NCBI RefSeq assembly: GCF_034555965.1 | Contig: NZ_JAYDCK010000002.1 | Span: 1-64,000, forward strand | Source of the DNA: Aquicoccus sp. G2-2 | GTDB taxonomy: Bacteria; Pseudomonadota; Alphaproteobacteria; Rhodobacterales; Rhodobacteraceae | DNA: 64,000 bases | Reading direction: 5' to 3' | Notes under the pieces: generated by a model | Database searches by the model: none | Told to the model about the DNA's origin: nothing | What the model saw: only the letters and a program-made list of their open reading frames with translations | Program-made: the position numbers and the translations under genes | Shown: in pieces, positions 45,385 to 54,173 of the stretch | How the letters are laid out: the number at the start of each line of letters is the position of its first letter | Numbering within the stretch: the stretch's first letter is position 1

Positions 45385-46922
45385 CTTGCAGTTACCCACA
45401 AGTGTGGTGTGGCGAATTGATTCACCCCTCAGACTTGGTCTTGCCCGAGAGGAACCGATCATGATTCGTCATGTGGCACCGAATAATTGAGGTGCAGGCA
45501 TGGGACAGAATTGGGTGGAAACAGAAGCTGCCGGATGCGATCTGGGAGATGTCCGGCTGAACCGGCGGCTTGAGGCAATGCTCAACGCCCTCGGGAAACG
45601 GCCGGGGAAATCGCTACCAACGGCGTTTCAGGACTGGTCGAACACCAAGGCCGCGTACCGCTTCTTTTCCAACGGGAACGTCAGCGAAGACAAGATCCTT
45701 GAGGGGCATTTTTCTGCCTCTGCTCTACGCATCCGGGCAACCGACGGTCCCATCCTGATCCTGCAGGACACCACGGAATTCTCCTTCAAGCGTTCTGCTC
45801 CGGAGAAGGTGGGGTTCACGAAGATATCGACCGGACGCAAGCTGAAGGAAGGCCGCTATCAGAAACATGCCGTCTGCGGGCTCCTGATGCATGCCAGCCT
45901 AGCCATCACGCCGGAGGGGCTACCCCTCGGGCTGACGGCGGCGAAATTCTGGTCGCGCAGCAAGTTCAAGGGAACCGCCGCCCTTAAACGCAAGGTCAAT
46001 CCGACCCGGGTACCGATCGAACAGGAGGAAAGCATGCGCTGGCTCGACAATCTGCGCCTGTCCACCGAACTGACAGGGACGCCGGAGCGCTGCGTACATG
46101 TCGGTGATCGGGAAAGCGACATTTATGAACTCTACTGCTTGGCCGAGGAACTCGGGACCGGGTTCTTGGTGCGCAGCTGCGTCGACCGCCTGGCGGAGGA
46201 TGGTGGCGCGACCATTGCCAAAGTGATGGCTGAGGTGCAGTCGAGCGGAACCCACGAGGTCCGGTTCCGCGATGCGCAGGGCAAGGATCATTGCGCCGTG
46301 CTGTCGGTCCGACACGCTACGATGACGGTTCGCCCGCCGATCGGAAAGCAGCGGATATACCGGCATCAGGATCTCCAGATTATTCATGCCGAGGAACTCG
46401 ATCCGCCTGAAGGCCGGGCACCCGTCTTCTGGAAGCTGATCACGAACTTGCCGGTGGCGACCCACGCGGACGCAGTTCACAAGCTCGAATGGTATGCCCT
46501 GCGCTGGAAGATCGAGACCTTTTTCCGGACCTTGAAGACCGGGTGTCGGATTGAAGAGTTGCGCTTGGCCACGGCTGATCGACTGGCAAACTGCATCGCC
46601 TTGTGCTGCGTCGTGGCGTGGCGCGTGTCCTGGCTGACGATGCTCAGCCGGGAGGCACCAAAAGCATCGCCTGCTGCTGTCTTCACCGACGCCGAGCGCC
46701 ACCTACTTGAACGCACGACGCCCGAAAGCAAACAGAAGCTTCCGCGCGACCTCGATTTCTTTTTCAGGAGCCTCGCACGGCTCGGAGGCTATCTCGACCG
46801 CACCTCAGATGCGCCCCCAGGGACCACCGTCATATGGCGCGGCCTCTCCCGACTCGCCGATCTTCTTGAGGGTGCCCGCATTGCGGAAAGTTCACCATCG
46901 GGGACTTGTGGGTAACTGCAAG
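45385..46922 (+). mobile_element. IS4 family (IS50-type) element with 9-bp target duplication
   Basis: Perfect 19-bp terminal repeats CTTGCAGTTACCCACAAGT (45385-45403, and as complement 46904-46922) bound the element. A 9-bp direct duplication CGTCCCCGG (45376-45384 and 46923-46931) flanks it, as for Tn5/IS50. The element is 1538 bp with one gene. It was inserted into a junction of two different IS66 ends. Confidence 0.95.
45500..46915 (+). CDS. IS4 family (Tn5-like) transposase
   Basis: A 471-residue transposase. The N-terminal DNA-binding domain is seen (WVETEAAGCDLGDVRLNRRL; SLPTAFQDWSNTKAAYRFF), followed by the catalytic core with QDTTEF, VGDRESDIYELY and the YALRWKIETFFRTLKTGCRI segment holding the glutamate. 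The stop codon lies inside the right terminal repeat. It looks intact and may be active. Confidence 0.92.
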   Translation: MGQNWVETEAAGCDLGDVRLNRRLEAMLNALGKRPGKSLPTAFQDWSNTKAAYRFFSNGNVSEDKILEGHFSASALRIRATDGPILILQDTTEFSFKRSAPEKVGFTKISTGRKLKEGRYQKHAVCGLLMHASLAITPEGLPLGLTAAKFWSRSKFKGTAALKRKVNPTRVPIEQEESMRWLDNLRLSTELTGTPERCVHVGDRESDIYELYCLAEELGTGFLVRSCVDRLAEDGGATIAKVMAEVQSSGTHEVRFRDAQGKDHCAVLSVRHATMTVRPPIGKQRIYRHQDLQIIHAEELDPPEGRAPVFWKLITNLPVATHADAVHKLEWYALRWKIETFFRTLKTGCRIEELRLATADRLANCIALCCVVAWRVSWLTMLSREAPKASPAAVFTDAERHLLERTTPESKQKLPRDLDFFFRSLARLGGYLDRTSDAPPGTTVIWRGLSRLADLLEGARIAESSPSGTCG

Positions 46923-46975
46923 CGTCCCCGGAGGCCGTCTGACGGGGATTCTGCGTCGGTGATAAGTCCGGCCTT

Positions 46976-47180
46976 ATGGCCGACCATAAGTTCAGACCCG
47001 AGATTGAAGTTCTCTCTTCCAAGGACGTGCCGCGGCGGCGATACCGGGACGATTCGGACAAGCTCCGGATCGTAGAGGAGAGCTTTCTGAGGCACCGCCA
47101 GGTCTCGGCAACGGCGCGGCGGCATGGTGTGTCGCGCTCGTTGCTGACGATATAGCGGCGGCAGTATCGGGCTGGCGAAT
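46976..47180 (+). pseudogene. IS66 TnpA N-terminal remnant
   Basis: The frame MADHKFRPEIEVLSSKDVPR continues DDSDKLRIVEESFLRHRQVS and GVSRSLLTI, then meets a TAG at 47153; the frame goes on RRQYRAGE to a second stop. It is related to, but clearly different from, the tnpA at 63422. The rest of the IS66 is gone. It forms the right flank of the IS4 insertion. Confidence 0.75.
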
Positions 47181-47246
47181 GACCTGCTCCCCTTGGAGTC
47201 CGCGTTTACTGGTGGGCTCTTTTCAGATTACGATCCTACGCCGTCT

Positions 47247-48950
47247 TCAAAATAGTTTTACCGACAAGCCCAAATAGGCCTGAACACTCCCGGCAGCCTG
47301 CCCGCTTTGATCTTCTAGCGGAACGGCAAGTGCTCCGTTGAGCGTCGTACGCCCCACCTGCGAAGAAAACCCGAAACCGGTACTGAACATGGTCGAAGAT
47401 CGCCCAGTCGCACGCGCCTTGACGTAACCGGCATCGAAGAACACGAAAGGCCGAAACCCGCCTTGTGCGTTCTTGACAGGGTTGGGAAGCCAGCTGTCTT
47501 CCAGAGGTGCTCCAAGCTGCCGAAAATTCAGTGCTTTTGTCGGAAAGCTCAGTTCCGTGCGCAGAAAGGCTCCGCTGTCGCCAGAGAAGGAATGGCCCGC
47601 GTAGCCACGTACACTCTCCCAACCGCCCACGGAAAGCTGCTCGTTGGAGAACAGCGGACTGTCGGACAGTTGCCCGACCAGCGTGGCGGTCAGCTGCTGT
47701 CCGCTTTCAAAAGGCCGGATGTACGTGAGCCGAGTTTCCAGCTTGGTGAACTCTGATCTTGGTGTGGCACTGGTCAGCGGCGAGAGGTTCTCATCGCCGC
47801 CCAAGAAAGGCGCGCCAAAGGTAATCGACGTATTGGCTGCAATCACGGCCTTTTCGAGCCTATGTTCGTGGCGCAGGCCAAAGCTCAACCCGGTTCGATG
47901 TTGGGGGGCAAGCGCTGCGATATTCACAAAACGCTCGTTCCAGTAGCTGTGGACGCCCCCGTAGAGAAAGTACTTTGAACGCGCATCGCGGAACAAAAGC
48001 CGTTCCGCGGTGACATTGAGATTGGCGGTCTGCGTAAAAAGATCGGACGTCGCGGACACTGGCGAAAGCGACTCCGAGTAAGATCCATTGGCGGCAAAAA
48101 GCCATTTTCGGTAGGGAACAGAGAGGCTGAACGCCAACGCGTTACTGTTGCGTGCGCCGGAATAGGACAGAAAATACGTGTCATTGAGCCCAAGCAAGTC
48201 GTCGGCTTCCAGGCTCAGACTGACCTGGGTTTCACCCGTGATCTCATCACCACGATTGTCGACACCAAATGTGCCGCGAATGGTATCCGCTTTCTGCTCA
48301 GTGACGACAACCCGGCTGGTGCCAGGCTCTTCACCTGCCACAAGGTTTGCATTGGCCTGAGAGGACCGAAGGCGGTTCATTTGCTCCAGACCATGCTCCA
48401 GATCGCGCAGTTGAAATACCTCGCCTACCTGAAGCGGCATAGCGGACTTGAGCTTGCGGGGTTTGCCGGGGCGCGGATTGCCGTCTTTATCCACCTGTTG
48501 GTATACGAAGGCTTCGACCTTGCCCTCCAGGACCTCAACGGTCAGTTCTCGGCTTCCGATGTCCTGCGCTGGCACATAGGCTCGTGTGGTGATGTAACCT
48601 TTTTCGGCATAGACGCTTGATACTCGTTGCAGCAGATTGCCAATACTGAACTGGCCGAGGCATTGGCCCGCGAATTCCGCCAAAAGCCCGTCAAAGTTTC
48701 CATCCTTAAAAACACTCACACCGGTCAGGTGGATCACATCGATGGGGAAGCAGACTTGTTCCTCCACGACGCCCGCCACATCCGGTGTTTTGATCTCTTG
48801 CCCTGTTTCCGATTCCGCTAGGCCTTCCAGCTGTTGGCGGCGGGTCTGTTGTTCCAGGAGTCGTTCGCCAGGGTCTCCCTCTTGGGCGGACACCGGCAAC
48901 ACACCGATCGTTGCCAGCGCAACAAGTGTGCTTCTTAGAAAGGTACGCAT
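47247..48950 (-). CDS. Two-partner secretion outer-membrane transporter TpsB (ShlB/FhaC-like)
   Basis: A 567-residue Omp85-superfamily pore. It has a signal peptide (LVALATIGVLPVSAQ), a POTRA_2-type region at about 67-150 (FPIDVIHLTGVSVFKDG; IGNLLQRVSSVYAEKGYITT; LTVEVLEGKVEAF), and a 16-strand-type barrel from about 215 (GTFGVDNRGDEITGETQVSL), ending in the aromatic LGLSVKLF as outer-membrane proteins do. It exports the TpsA protein whose gene overlaps it (TAATG). It is the only TpsB in the window, so it may also serve the CdiA-like protein at 18403. Confidence 0.93.
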   Translation of the reverse strand: MRTFLRSTLVALATIGVLPVSAQEGDPGERLLEQQTRRQQLEGLAESETGQEIKTPDVAGVVEEQVCFPIDVIHLTGVSVFKDGNFDGLLAEFAGQCLGQFSIGNLLQRVSSVYAEKGYITTRAYVPAQDIGSRELTVEVLEGKVEAFVYQQVDKDGNPRPGKPRKLKSAMPLQVGEVFQLRDLEHGLEQMNRLRSSQANANLVAGEEPGTSRVVVTEQKADTIRGTFGVDNRGDEITGETQVSLSLEADDLLGLNDTYFLSYSGARNSNALAFSLSVPYRKWLFAANGSYSESLSPVSATSDLFTQTANLNVTAERLLFRDARSKYFLYGGVHSYWNERFVNIAALAPQHRTGLSFGLRHEHRLEKAVIAANTSITFGAPFLGGDENLSPLTSATPRSEFTKLETRLTYIRPFESGQQLTATLVGQLSDSPLFSNEQLSVGGWESVRGYAGHSFSGDSGAFLRTELSFPTKALNFRQLGAPLEDSWLPNPVKNAQGGFRPFVFFDAGYVKARATGRSSTMFSTGFGFSSQVGRTTLNGALAVPLEDQSGQAAGSVQAYLGLSVKLF

Positions 48951-51508
48951 TAATCAAAGACATTCCACAGCAGGCCAATGGGTCGGCGCTCAAAAAGCTC
49001 GGGCGGCGTCGCAGGTACAGATTCAATCTGAGTGCCGGAGATCACGACTTCACCCAGGGTAAATGTGTTGGCCTGCCCTAAATCTGCATCGCCATTGATG
49101 GTGATGTCGCCACCGGTGGATTGCAGAGAGCCATAGATATAGCTTGGCGCAAGATAACCGCGGCGACCGCTGAAGAGCCCTGTGAGGCCTGCAGGATGCT
49201 CGATCAACGTCGGCGAAAATGCCGGGATAAACTCGGTCAGCGGTGCAGTGACGGTCAGTCCCCTCGCGCCGCTCATCGTGCCTGCAAGGCTGGTCACCTT
49301 GCTTCCAGCCTCGATGGACAAGGCGCCAGAGGCCGTGACGGTGCCACCTACAAAACGTAAAGAAGTTGATCCAGAGGTTTTGCAGAACCATTTGCAACTT
49401 TGCCGGAAAGTGAACTGGCCCACTTGCCGCGCTTCGTTGGCAAACTCTCCGGTGGCATTGATGGCCACGTTGGCCCCGGTGATATCCGCACCAATGCTGC
49501 GGATATTTTGAGCTGTCAGGCTGACATTGCCAATGCCCAGGATGAAGGCTTGCTCACCAGCAATCGCCTGATCTCCGAAATCGCCCGACACGACAGTGCT
49601 GAGTTTGCGTTTCAAAAAAAGCGAACTGACAAAACGGCTTCCTTTGAAGCGTTGAATCGTGAGCGGGTCCACCTCAGCCGTGAACGTTGTTTCGTTGAGA
49701 ATGTCCCCGCCTGCGTTCAATGTGATATCTGCGTTTGAAAAGAGCCGTCCTGTTTCGTTTCGAATGTCGCCAGCGGCCTCGACAAAGAGGTTTCCGATCT
49801 TGGTATCGAGTGGTGTACCGGTTTCATCGACTGGCTTGATGGCTTCGCCAAACGCAACGGCTAAACGATTAACTGACAAACTGCGGTTGATAAAATCGCC
49901 TGCGGAGTAAATCGTCATCCCGCCAAGCGAGTCCACATCGTCAGATGCAATTGTATTGCCCTGCAAGAGACTGCCGAAGTTCAGAATATCCCCGGTGGTG
50001 GAGCGCATGGTGAATCCACCATTTTCGGCCAGAAGTTCTGTGCGCGCCTGATCCGCGTCATCGACCCCAAAGCGCAGGTCTGTACCATCGAGACGAATAT
50101 CACTTTGGGCGATCACGGTGGAGACATCAAAGCTCAGCGCAGCATTGGAAAATGCCCGGAAATCTCCGCCGATTTCGCCTGTTGCCCCTGAAAGTGTAAT
50201 TGCCCCATTGGATGTTAGTCGAAAATCATCCGTGCTGGTCACGTTCAACCCTGCAAATCGCAGCGCGCCATCGGCCATCAACACCACATTGCTGGTGTTC
50301 TGCGGATTGGCGAGATCGCCCGCGTCCGACGCCAGATCTGCAACGCGATTTGCGTCCCTTGAAGACGTGATATCTCCTGTCGCCGACAGGGTCACACCAC
50401 CGGAGGAGGCCAGATTGTCTGTTGAAACAATGCGTCCGGCAATCCGGCCCTGACCCAGTTCAATATCGCCTGAGCGGGCTGCAATGGTCACGCCGCTTTC
50501 CTCAGACGCGATTTCCGCGCGCTCGGTGTCGCTGGAGGCGAGCACGACGCGGCCTGTTGTGACATTGACGGAGCCCTGTGTCATGATGCGGCTTTCAGCC
50601 AGTTCCAGCTGCCCCGTGCTGGTCAGGCGAAACCCACCTGCTGAGGCCAATTGATCTCCCGCGAAACGTACACCTGCGCCCTGGTCGGTCACAGTCACAC
50701 TGATCCGGCCGGCCGTCAGCGAGCCATTGCCCGTGATGTCCACAATCACGGTATCTGTTGTTGCGTTTCCCTGATCTGCGGTGAGCGCCCAGGGCAGCAA
50801 TCCGCTGCCGTCCTGACCAAAACCACCTCGCAGCCTGTCGAAACTGACGGTACTGTCGCCGGCGATGATATTCGCGTGGGCGCCTGCTTGTGGTAGGTCG
50901 TAGCGCAACGGGCCATCAATCCGGAGGGATTTGGAGATCAGCGCCAGTTCTTCCATCGTCCCGGAAAGCCCGCCCGGGCCGATGTCAATCGCACCGGCCG
51001 CAACTGTCGTAGTCAATTGACCACTGGCTGTGCGCCCCATCATACCCGTGGTCAGCGCGATATTGCCGGTGTTCTGGAAGCGTCCACCGTTCACCGCCAC
51101 TCCGTTTGGGTTGGCCACAATCACATCCGCCTTTTGGCCAATAACCGTCAGCGGACCTTCAATGGTGGTAGTATTGGCCGACGTCACCTCATTGAGGATC
51201 GTGCCCGCACCCACAGCCCCGTTGTTCAGGTTGACGCCTCCGGTGGGGACGGAAAAACTGGAATATGTATTGTGACTGATCGACGCTGAATCGGCGGGCG
51301 CGATATCAACGGTGACAAGACCGGATGTGCCGATGGTGACATTCGTGGCCGTCCCGCCATCTGAGACCACGGATTGCGCTGTGAGATAGGTCGGGAAAAG
51401 AGCGGCGAGGCAAGTCGCAGCGACAGAGGCATGGCGCAGGATCAAGAATGGATACACCACGCTGCCCACACGATCACGGCGACTATAAACCCTGTAGGTG
51501 CTATTCAT
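48950..51508 (-). CDS. Two-partner secretion exoprotein TpsA (filamentous haemagglutinin-like)
   Basis: An 852-residue exoprotein with an extended signal region (residues 1-45, ending YLTAQ) and a TPS domain with ILNEVTSANTTTIEGPLTVI and the NPNG motif at 133-136. Beta-helix repeats follow (GGFRLTSTGQLELAESRIMT; DIRLDGTDLRFG). A lone cysteine-rich stretch (QSCKWFCKTSGS) lies in the C-terminal third. It ends abruptly (IGLLWNVFD) with no toxin domain or immunity gene. It overlaps tpsB by one base (TAATG) and is transcribed with it. Confidence 0.92.
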   Translation of the reverse strand: MNSTYRVYSRRDRVGSVVYPFLILRHASVAATCLAALFPTYLTAQSVVSDGGTATNVTIGTSGLVTVDIAPADSASISHNTYSSFSVPTGGVNLNNGAVGAGTILNEVTSANTTTIEGPLTVIGQKADVIVANPNGVAVNGGRFQNTGNIALTTGMMGRTASGQLTTTVAAGAIDIGPGGLSGTMEELALISKSLRIDGPLRYDLPQAGAHANIIAGDSTVSFDRLRGGFGQDGSGLLPWALTADQGNATTDTVIVDITGNGSLTAGRISVTVTDQGAGVRFAGDQLASAGGFRLTSTGQLELAESRIMTQGSVNVTTGRVVLASSDTERAEIASEESGVTIAARSGDIELGQGRIAGRIVSTDNLASSGGVTLSATGDITSSRDANRVADLASDAGDLANPQNTSNVVLMADGALRFAGLNVTSTDDFRLTSNGAITLSGATGEIGGDFRAFSNAALSFDVSTVIAQSDIRLDGTDLRFGVDDADQARTELLAENGGFTMRSTTGDILNFGSLLQGNTIASDDVDSLGGMTIYSAGDFINRSLSVNRLAVAFGEAIKPVDETGTPLDTKIGNLFVEAAGDIRNETGRLFSNADITLNAGGDILNETTFTAEVDPLTIQRFKGSRFVSSLFLKRKLSTVVSGDFGDQAIAGEQAFILGIGNVSLTAQNIRSIGADITGANVAINATGEFANEARQVGQFTFRQSCKWFCKTSGSTSLRFVGGTVTASGALSIEAGSKVTSLAGTMSGARGLTVTAPLTEFIPAFSPTLIEHPAGLTGLFSGRRGYLAPSYIYGSLQSTGGDITINGDADLGQANTFTLGEVVISGTQIESVPATPPELFERRPIGLLWNVFD

Positions 51509-51562
51509 CTGGCCCCTGCCTGCAAAGCTCGTTAAACAACTTCAAGGCATCTCCTACACTTC
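51509..51562. promoter_or_regulatory. Divergent promoter region between tpsA and ialB-like genes
   Basis: Only 54 bases separate the divergent starts at 51508 (minus) and 51563 (plus). Both operons must be driven from here or from within the flanking 5' ends. No clear -35/-10 pair was recognised. Confidence 0.4.
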
Positions 51563-52087
51563 ATGCGGGCAATCAAGGTGAAACTGCTGTCGTTGAAAAC
51601 TTGGATCGCAACTGTTGCTCTCGCTGCGAGCATGACATCGGCCGTAGCTCAGGAAGCAAGCAGAGCAAAAGGTCAAGCCGAGATTTCGGCAGAGGCTCAA
51701 GTCTTCTCGGACTGGCGCGTGGCCTGTGACGAGGCTGGGTCTTGTCGCATGGTACAGACCATTGTGCAGCCCTCGACTCGACGGCTTATTCTGCAATTGA
51801 AGGTTTTTGCCGGAGAAGACCCAACGCTTCTATTGAGTTTTCCACTGGGTATCCTGCTGAGTCCTGGCTGGCAGTACCAGATTGATGGCAACCGAAAAGC
51901 CGTTCTGCCGTTCGAGATTTGCAACTCCGAAGGCTGTCACGCAGGTGTAAAACTCACCCCGCAACTGCTCAAAGCAATGAAACGGGGGAGTGATATGAAG
52001 ATCACCTTCTTTGATGCGGCGCGGGAAGATGTAATGCCCGTCATCTCCCTCATTGGTTTCACCAAAGCCTGGGAGGCGCTGCAATGA
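51563..52087 (+). CDS. Invasion-associated locus B (IalB) family protein
   Basis: A 174-residue exported protein. After a signal peptide (IATVALAASMTSAVAQ) it shows the IalB pattern: VFSDWRVACDEAGSCRMVQT with two cysteines, LILQLKVFAG, FPLGILLSPGWQYQID, and a second cysteine pair in FEICNSEGCHAGVKL. IalB-type proteins are periplasmic or surface-associated with no settled activity. Its stop overlaps the ChaN-like gene (ATGA). It is the first gene of the operon divergent from tpsA-tpsB. Confidence 0.85.
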   Translation: MRAIKVKLLSLKTWIATVALAASMTSAVAQEASRAKGQAEISAEAQVFSDWRVACDEAGSCRMVQTIVQPSTRRLILQLKVFAGEDPTLLLSFPLGILLSPGWQYQIDGNRKAVLPFEICNSEGCHAGVKLTPQLLKAMKRGSDMKITFFDAAREDVMPVISLIGFTKAWEALQ

Positions 52088-52977
52088 GGCAGGCTTTTGC
52101 TCTAATTGCCGCATTTGTGTTGGCCCTGAATCCGGCTCAAGCTCAGGAAAGCAAGCCTCTTGCCGGACACATCTGGGGCGTTTCAGAGGAACGTTTTGTC
52201 GCGTTCCAGGGCATGCTGGCAGGCATTCAGGACAAACCCTACATCCTCGTGGGCGAACGTCATGGCCGCCACGCCCATCAGGGGCGCGAGGCCTTTCTAG
52301 TAGGTGCTTTGGCCGAAGCAGGCCGATATCCCAGTATTGCCTTCGAGATGCTCAGCCATGAGCAAACCGAGACTGTCGCCTCCTATCGGCAAACCTCCCC
52401 GGAATACGCCCTGGGTCTCGGTCTGGCACTGGACTGGGCTGATAGCAACTGGCCGTCCTGGGCCTATTATCAGCCCGTTTTTGATGCCGCCTTTACCACC
52501 AAGGCTGACATCATCGGGGCCGATCTGACGGACGCCGAACAGCAAAGCGTGCTGACAGGTCAGAATGATACGCACAAGGCGGATGCAAGCTTTGAGTATT
52601 ATGAAGCTCAGATGACCCAAGCCCATTGTGGGTTGATCGAAGACGCTCGCGCCCGAGATCTCGCACGGTTGCAAACCGCCCGCGACCAAAAAATGGCCGA
52701 AGTGCTAAGCGCGGAGAAACATCCTGAGCATGGCTCTTTGTTGATCGTTGGAGCCTCGCATGTTCGAAAGAGTACAGGCATCCCAACCCATCTGCCACCC
52801 GGTGAAGTTGCCGTGATCGTCCTCATTGAGACAGATGCTGCTAGTTCCAATTTCCTCACGCCGTTTCAGGATATCGTGGCAGGCGATTTGACGGATTACG
52901 ACTACATCTGGTTCACACCAAGGGTTGTGGAAACTTCTTTCTGCGATCGCCTTGGCCAATCTGGGGCGTCGGAGTAA
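52084..52977 (+). CDS. ChaN family haem-binding-like protein
   Basis: A 297-residue exported protein with a signal peptide (FALIAAFVLALNPAQAQ) and the ChaN/DUF399 fold: YILVGERHGRHAHQ, IAFEMLSHEQTETV, LDWADSNWPSWAYYQPVFDA, and LLIVGASHVRKSTGIP near the end. ChaN binds haem in Campylobacter. There is no lipobox cysteine. It overlaps the IalB-like gene by ATGA. Confidence 0.85.
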   Translation: MRQAFALIAAFVLALNPAQAQESKPLAGHIWGVSEERFVAFQGMLAGIQDKPYILVGERHGRHAHQGREAFLVGALAEAGRYPSIAFEMLSHEQTETVASYRQTSPEYALGLGLALDWADSNWPSWAYYQPVFDAAFTTKADIIGADLTDAEQQSVLTGQNDTHKADASFEYYEAQMTQAHCGLIEDARARDLARLQTARDQKMAEVLSAEKHPEHGSLLIVGASHVRKSTGIPTHLPPGEVAVIVLIETDAASSNFLTPFQDIVAGDLTDYDYIWFTPRVVETSFCDRLGQSGASE

Positions 52978-52992
52978 CGGAGGCATAACGAC

Positions 52993-53370
52993 ATGACACA
53001 GAGCCCTTTCAAGACCGCCATGCTACTTGCTCTTGGCGCATTCGTGCTCACCGCCTGCGAAAGCCCCGAGAACCGTGCGGCCCGTGAGGCACAATTCAAC
53101 GGGCAACCGCTCAACGCTGTCATTGCACAGATAGGGAAGCCGAGTGCTCAGACGGCAGACAAAGCTGTTTGGAGTTTCAAGGAAACAGAGACGCAATTTA
53201 CACCGGTCTATCGCTACAACCAATATGGTCAGGCCATCTTGGTGGGTCACAACCGTCAGAACCTCACTTTCACCTGCACCTACACCGCAAGACTCAATGC
53301 AGGCCGCGTGGTCGAAAGCCACTATGAAGGCAATAGCTGCATGCGGTTTGCACCAAAGCTGGGCGGGTAG
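52993..53370 (+). CDS. Small lipoprotein
   Basis: A 125-residue protein with a lipoprotein signal peptide: lipobox LTAC gives Cys21 as the anchoring residue (MLLALGAFVLTACESPEN). The mature part (LNAVIAQIGKPSAQTADKAV; FTCTYTARLNAGRVVESHYE) looks like a small beta-rich periplasmic domain. No family is recognised. It is 15 bases after the ChaN-like gene. Confidence 0.75.
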   Translation: MTQSPFKTAMLLALGAFVLTACESPENRAAREAQFNGQPLNAVIAQIGKPSAQTADKAVWSFKETETQFTPVYRYNQYGQAILVGHNRQNLTFTCTYTARLNAGRVVESHYEGNSCMRFAPKLGG

Positions 53371-53438
53371 CCATTGACTATTCTGCCATCATCCTTGACA
53401 ACACTCATAGCTTGTATCGTTCAATTTCGAGGTCCGAC

Positions 53439-53693
53439 ATGAAACATGCCAAGTCTTTGACACTTGCCACTGCCGGTTTTGCAACGCTGGCGTTGAGCAA
53501 CACCGCGGTTCTGGCCAAATCTTCGATTGACCATTCCCTTGATCTGACGGATGCAGATATCGCGATGGTGGAAAAGGCTCTGCACTCTGGTTGCGAGCAG
53601 CCAGCAAATCGCGATTTCCACACGATCCTGAGCAGCTTGGAAGGCGATTCAGACGGCGATTATAAATTCAGCGGTTGCGGAAGCGCGATCTAA
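53439..53693 (+). CDS. Small exported hypothetical protein
   Basis: An 84-residue protein with a clear signal peptide (SLTLATAGFATLALSNTAVL, cleavage after AKS). The mature part of about 55 residues has two cysteines (HSGCEQPANRD; KFSGCGSAI) that may pair. The ATG at 53439 was chosen over an upstream start at 53412 because it begins directly with a lysine-led signal peptide. Function unknown. Confidence 0.65.
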   Translation: MKHAKSLTLATAGFATLALSNTAVLAKSSIDHSLDLTDADIAMVEKALHSGCEQPANRDFHTILSSLEGDSDGDYKFSGCGSAI

Positions 53694-53708
53694 CCAGGCG
53701 CATTCACT

Positions 53709-54173
53709 TTGACGGTATTGCCGAAGGTTTTGGTCCCCATTCGATCCTCGAAGGGGGATTTTAGCATTTTGGAGGCCGAGGCATCGGACCTTGATTGGCC
53801 AGAACTGCGCACGCTTTGGCGAAACGCCAGGATCGCGCGCCCTCTCTGTTTTGCTCCGCCAGAAGAAAAGCTCGATGTCTTCTTTTCTTATGCGTGCCAG
53901 GAGGCAGGGCTTCCAATCTCGTTAGGCACGGTTTTCAATCCCGGCTGGACGGGCATGTTTCTGTCGGTCGTCAAGCATGACTGTCTGGTGATTTCTTCGG
54001 AACTGGCACGTTATCTTAGTCAACGCCGTCTCTTCGGAGATCACTTGGGACTGTTGAAACAGATCATTGCCGTGGGAGACGTATCCGAGAACGATCAAGG
54101 TCCCCTCAGCCACGTTATGGAGGATCGTGCGCTTCACGTGGTGCCTCACCCGGCCAGAGCGCTGCTTCCATGA
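53709..54173 (+). CDS. Hypothetical protein preceding the PaaK-like gene
   Basis: A 154-residue soluble protein starting at a TTG (LTVLPKVLVPIRSSKGDFSI). It contains DLDWPELRTLWRNARIARPL and PISLGTVFNPGWTGMFLSVV. No domain is recognised and no signal peptide is seen. Its stop overlaps the adenylating-enzyme gene (ATGA), so the two are coupled and probably act together. Confidence 0.6.
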   Translation: MTVLPKVLVPIRSSKGDFSILEAEASDLDWPELRTLWRNARIARPLCFAPPEEKLDVFFSYACQEAGLPISLGTVFNPGWTGMFLSVVKHDCLVISSELARYLSQRRLFGDHLGLLKQIIAVGDVSENDQGPLSHVMEDRALHVVPHPARALLP

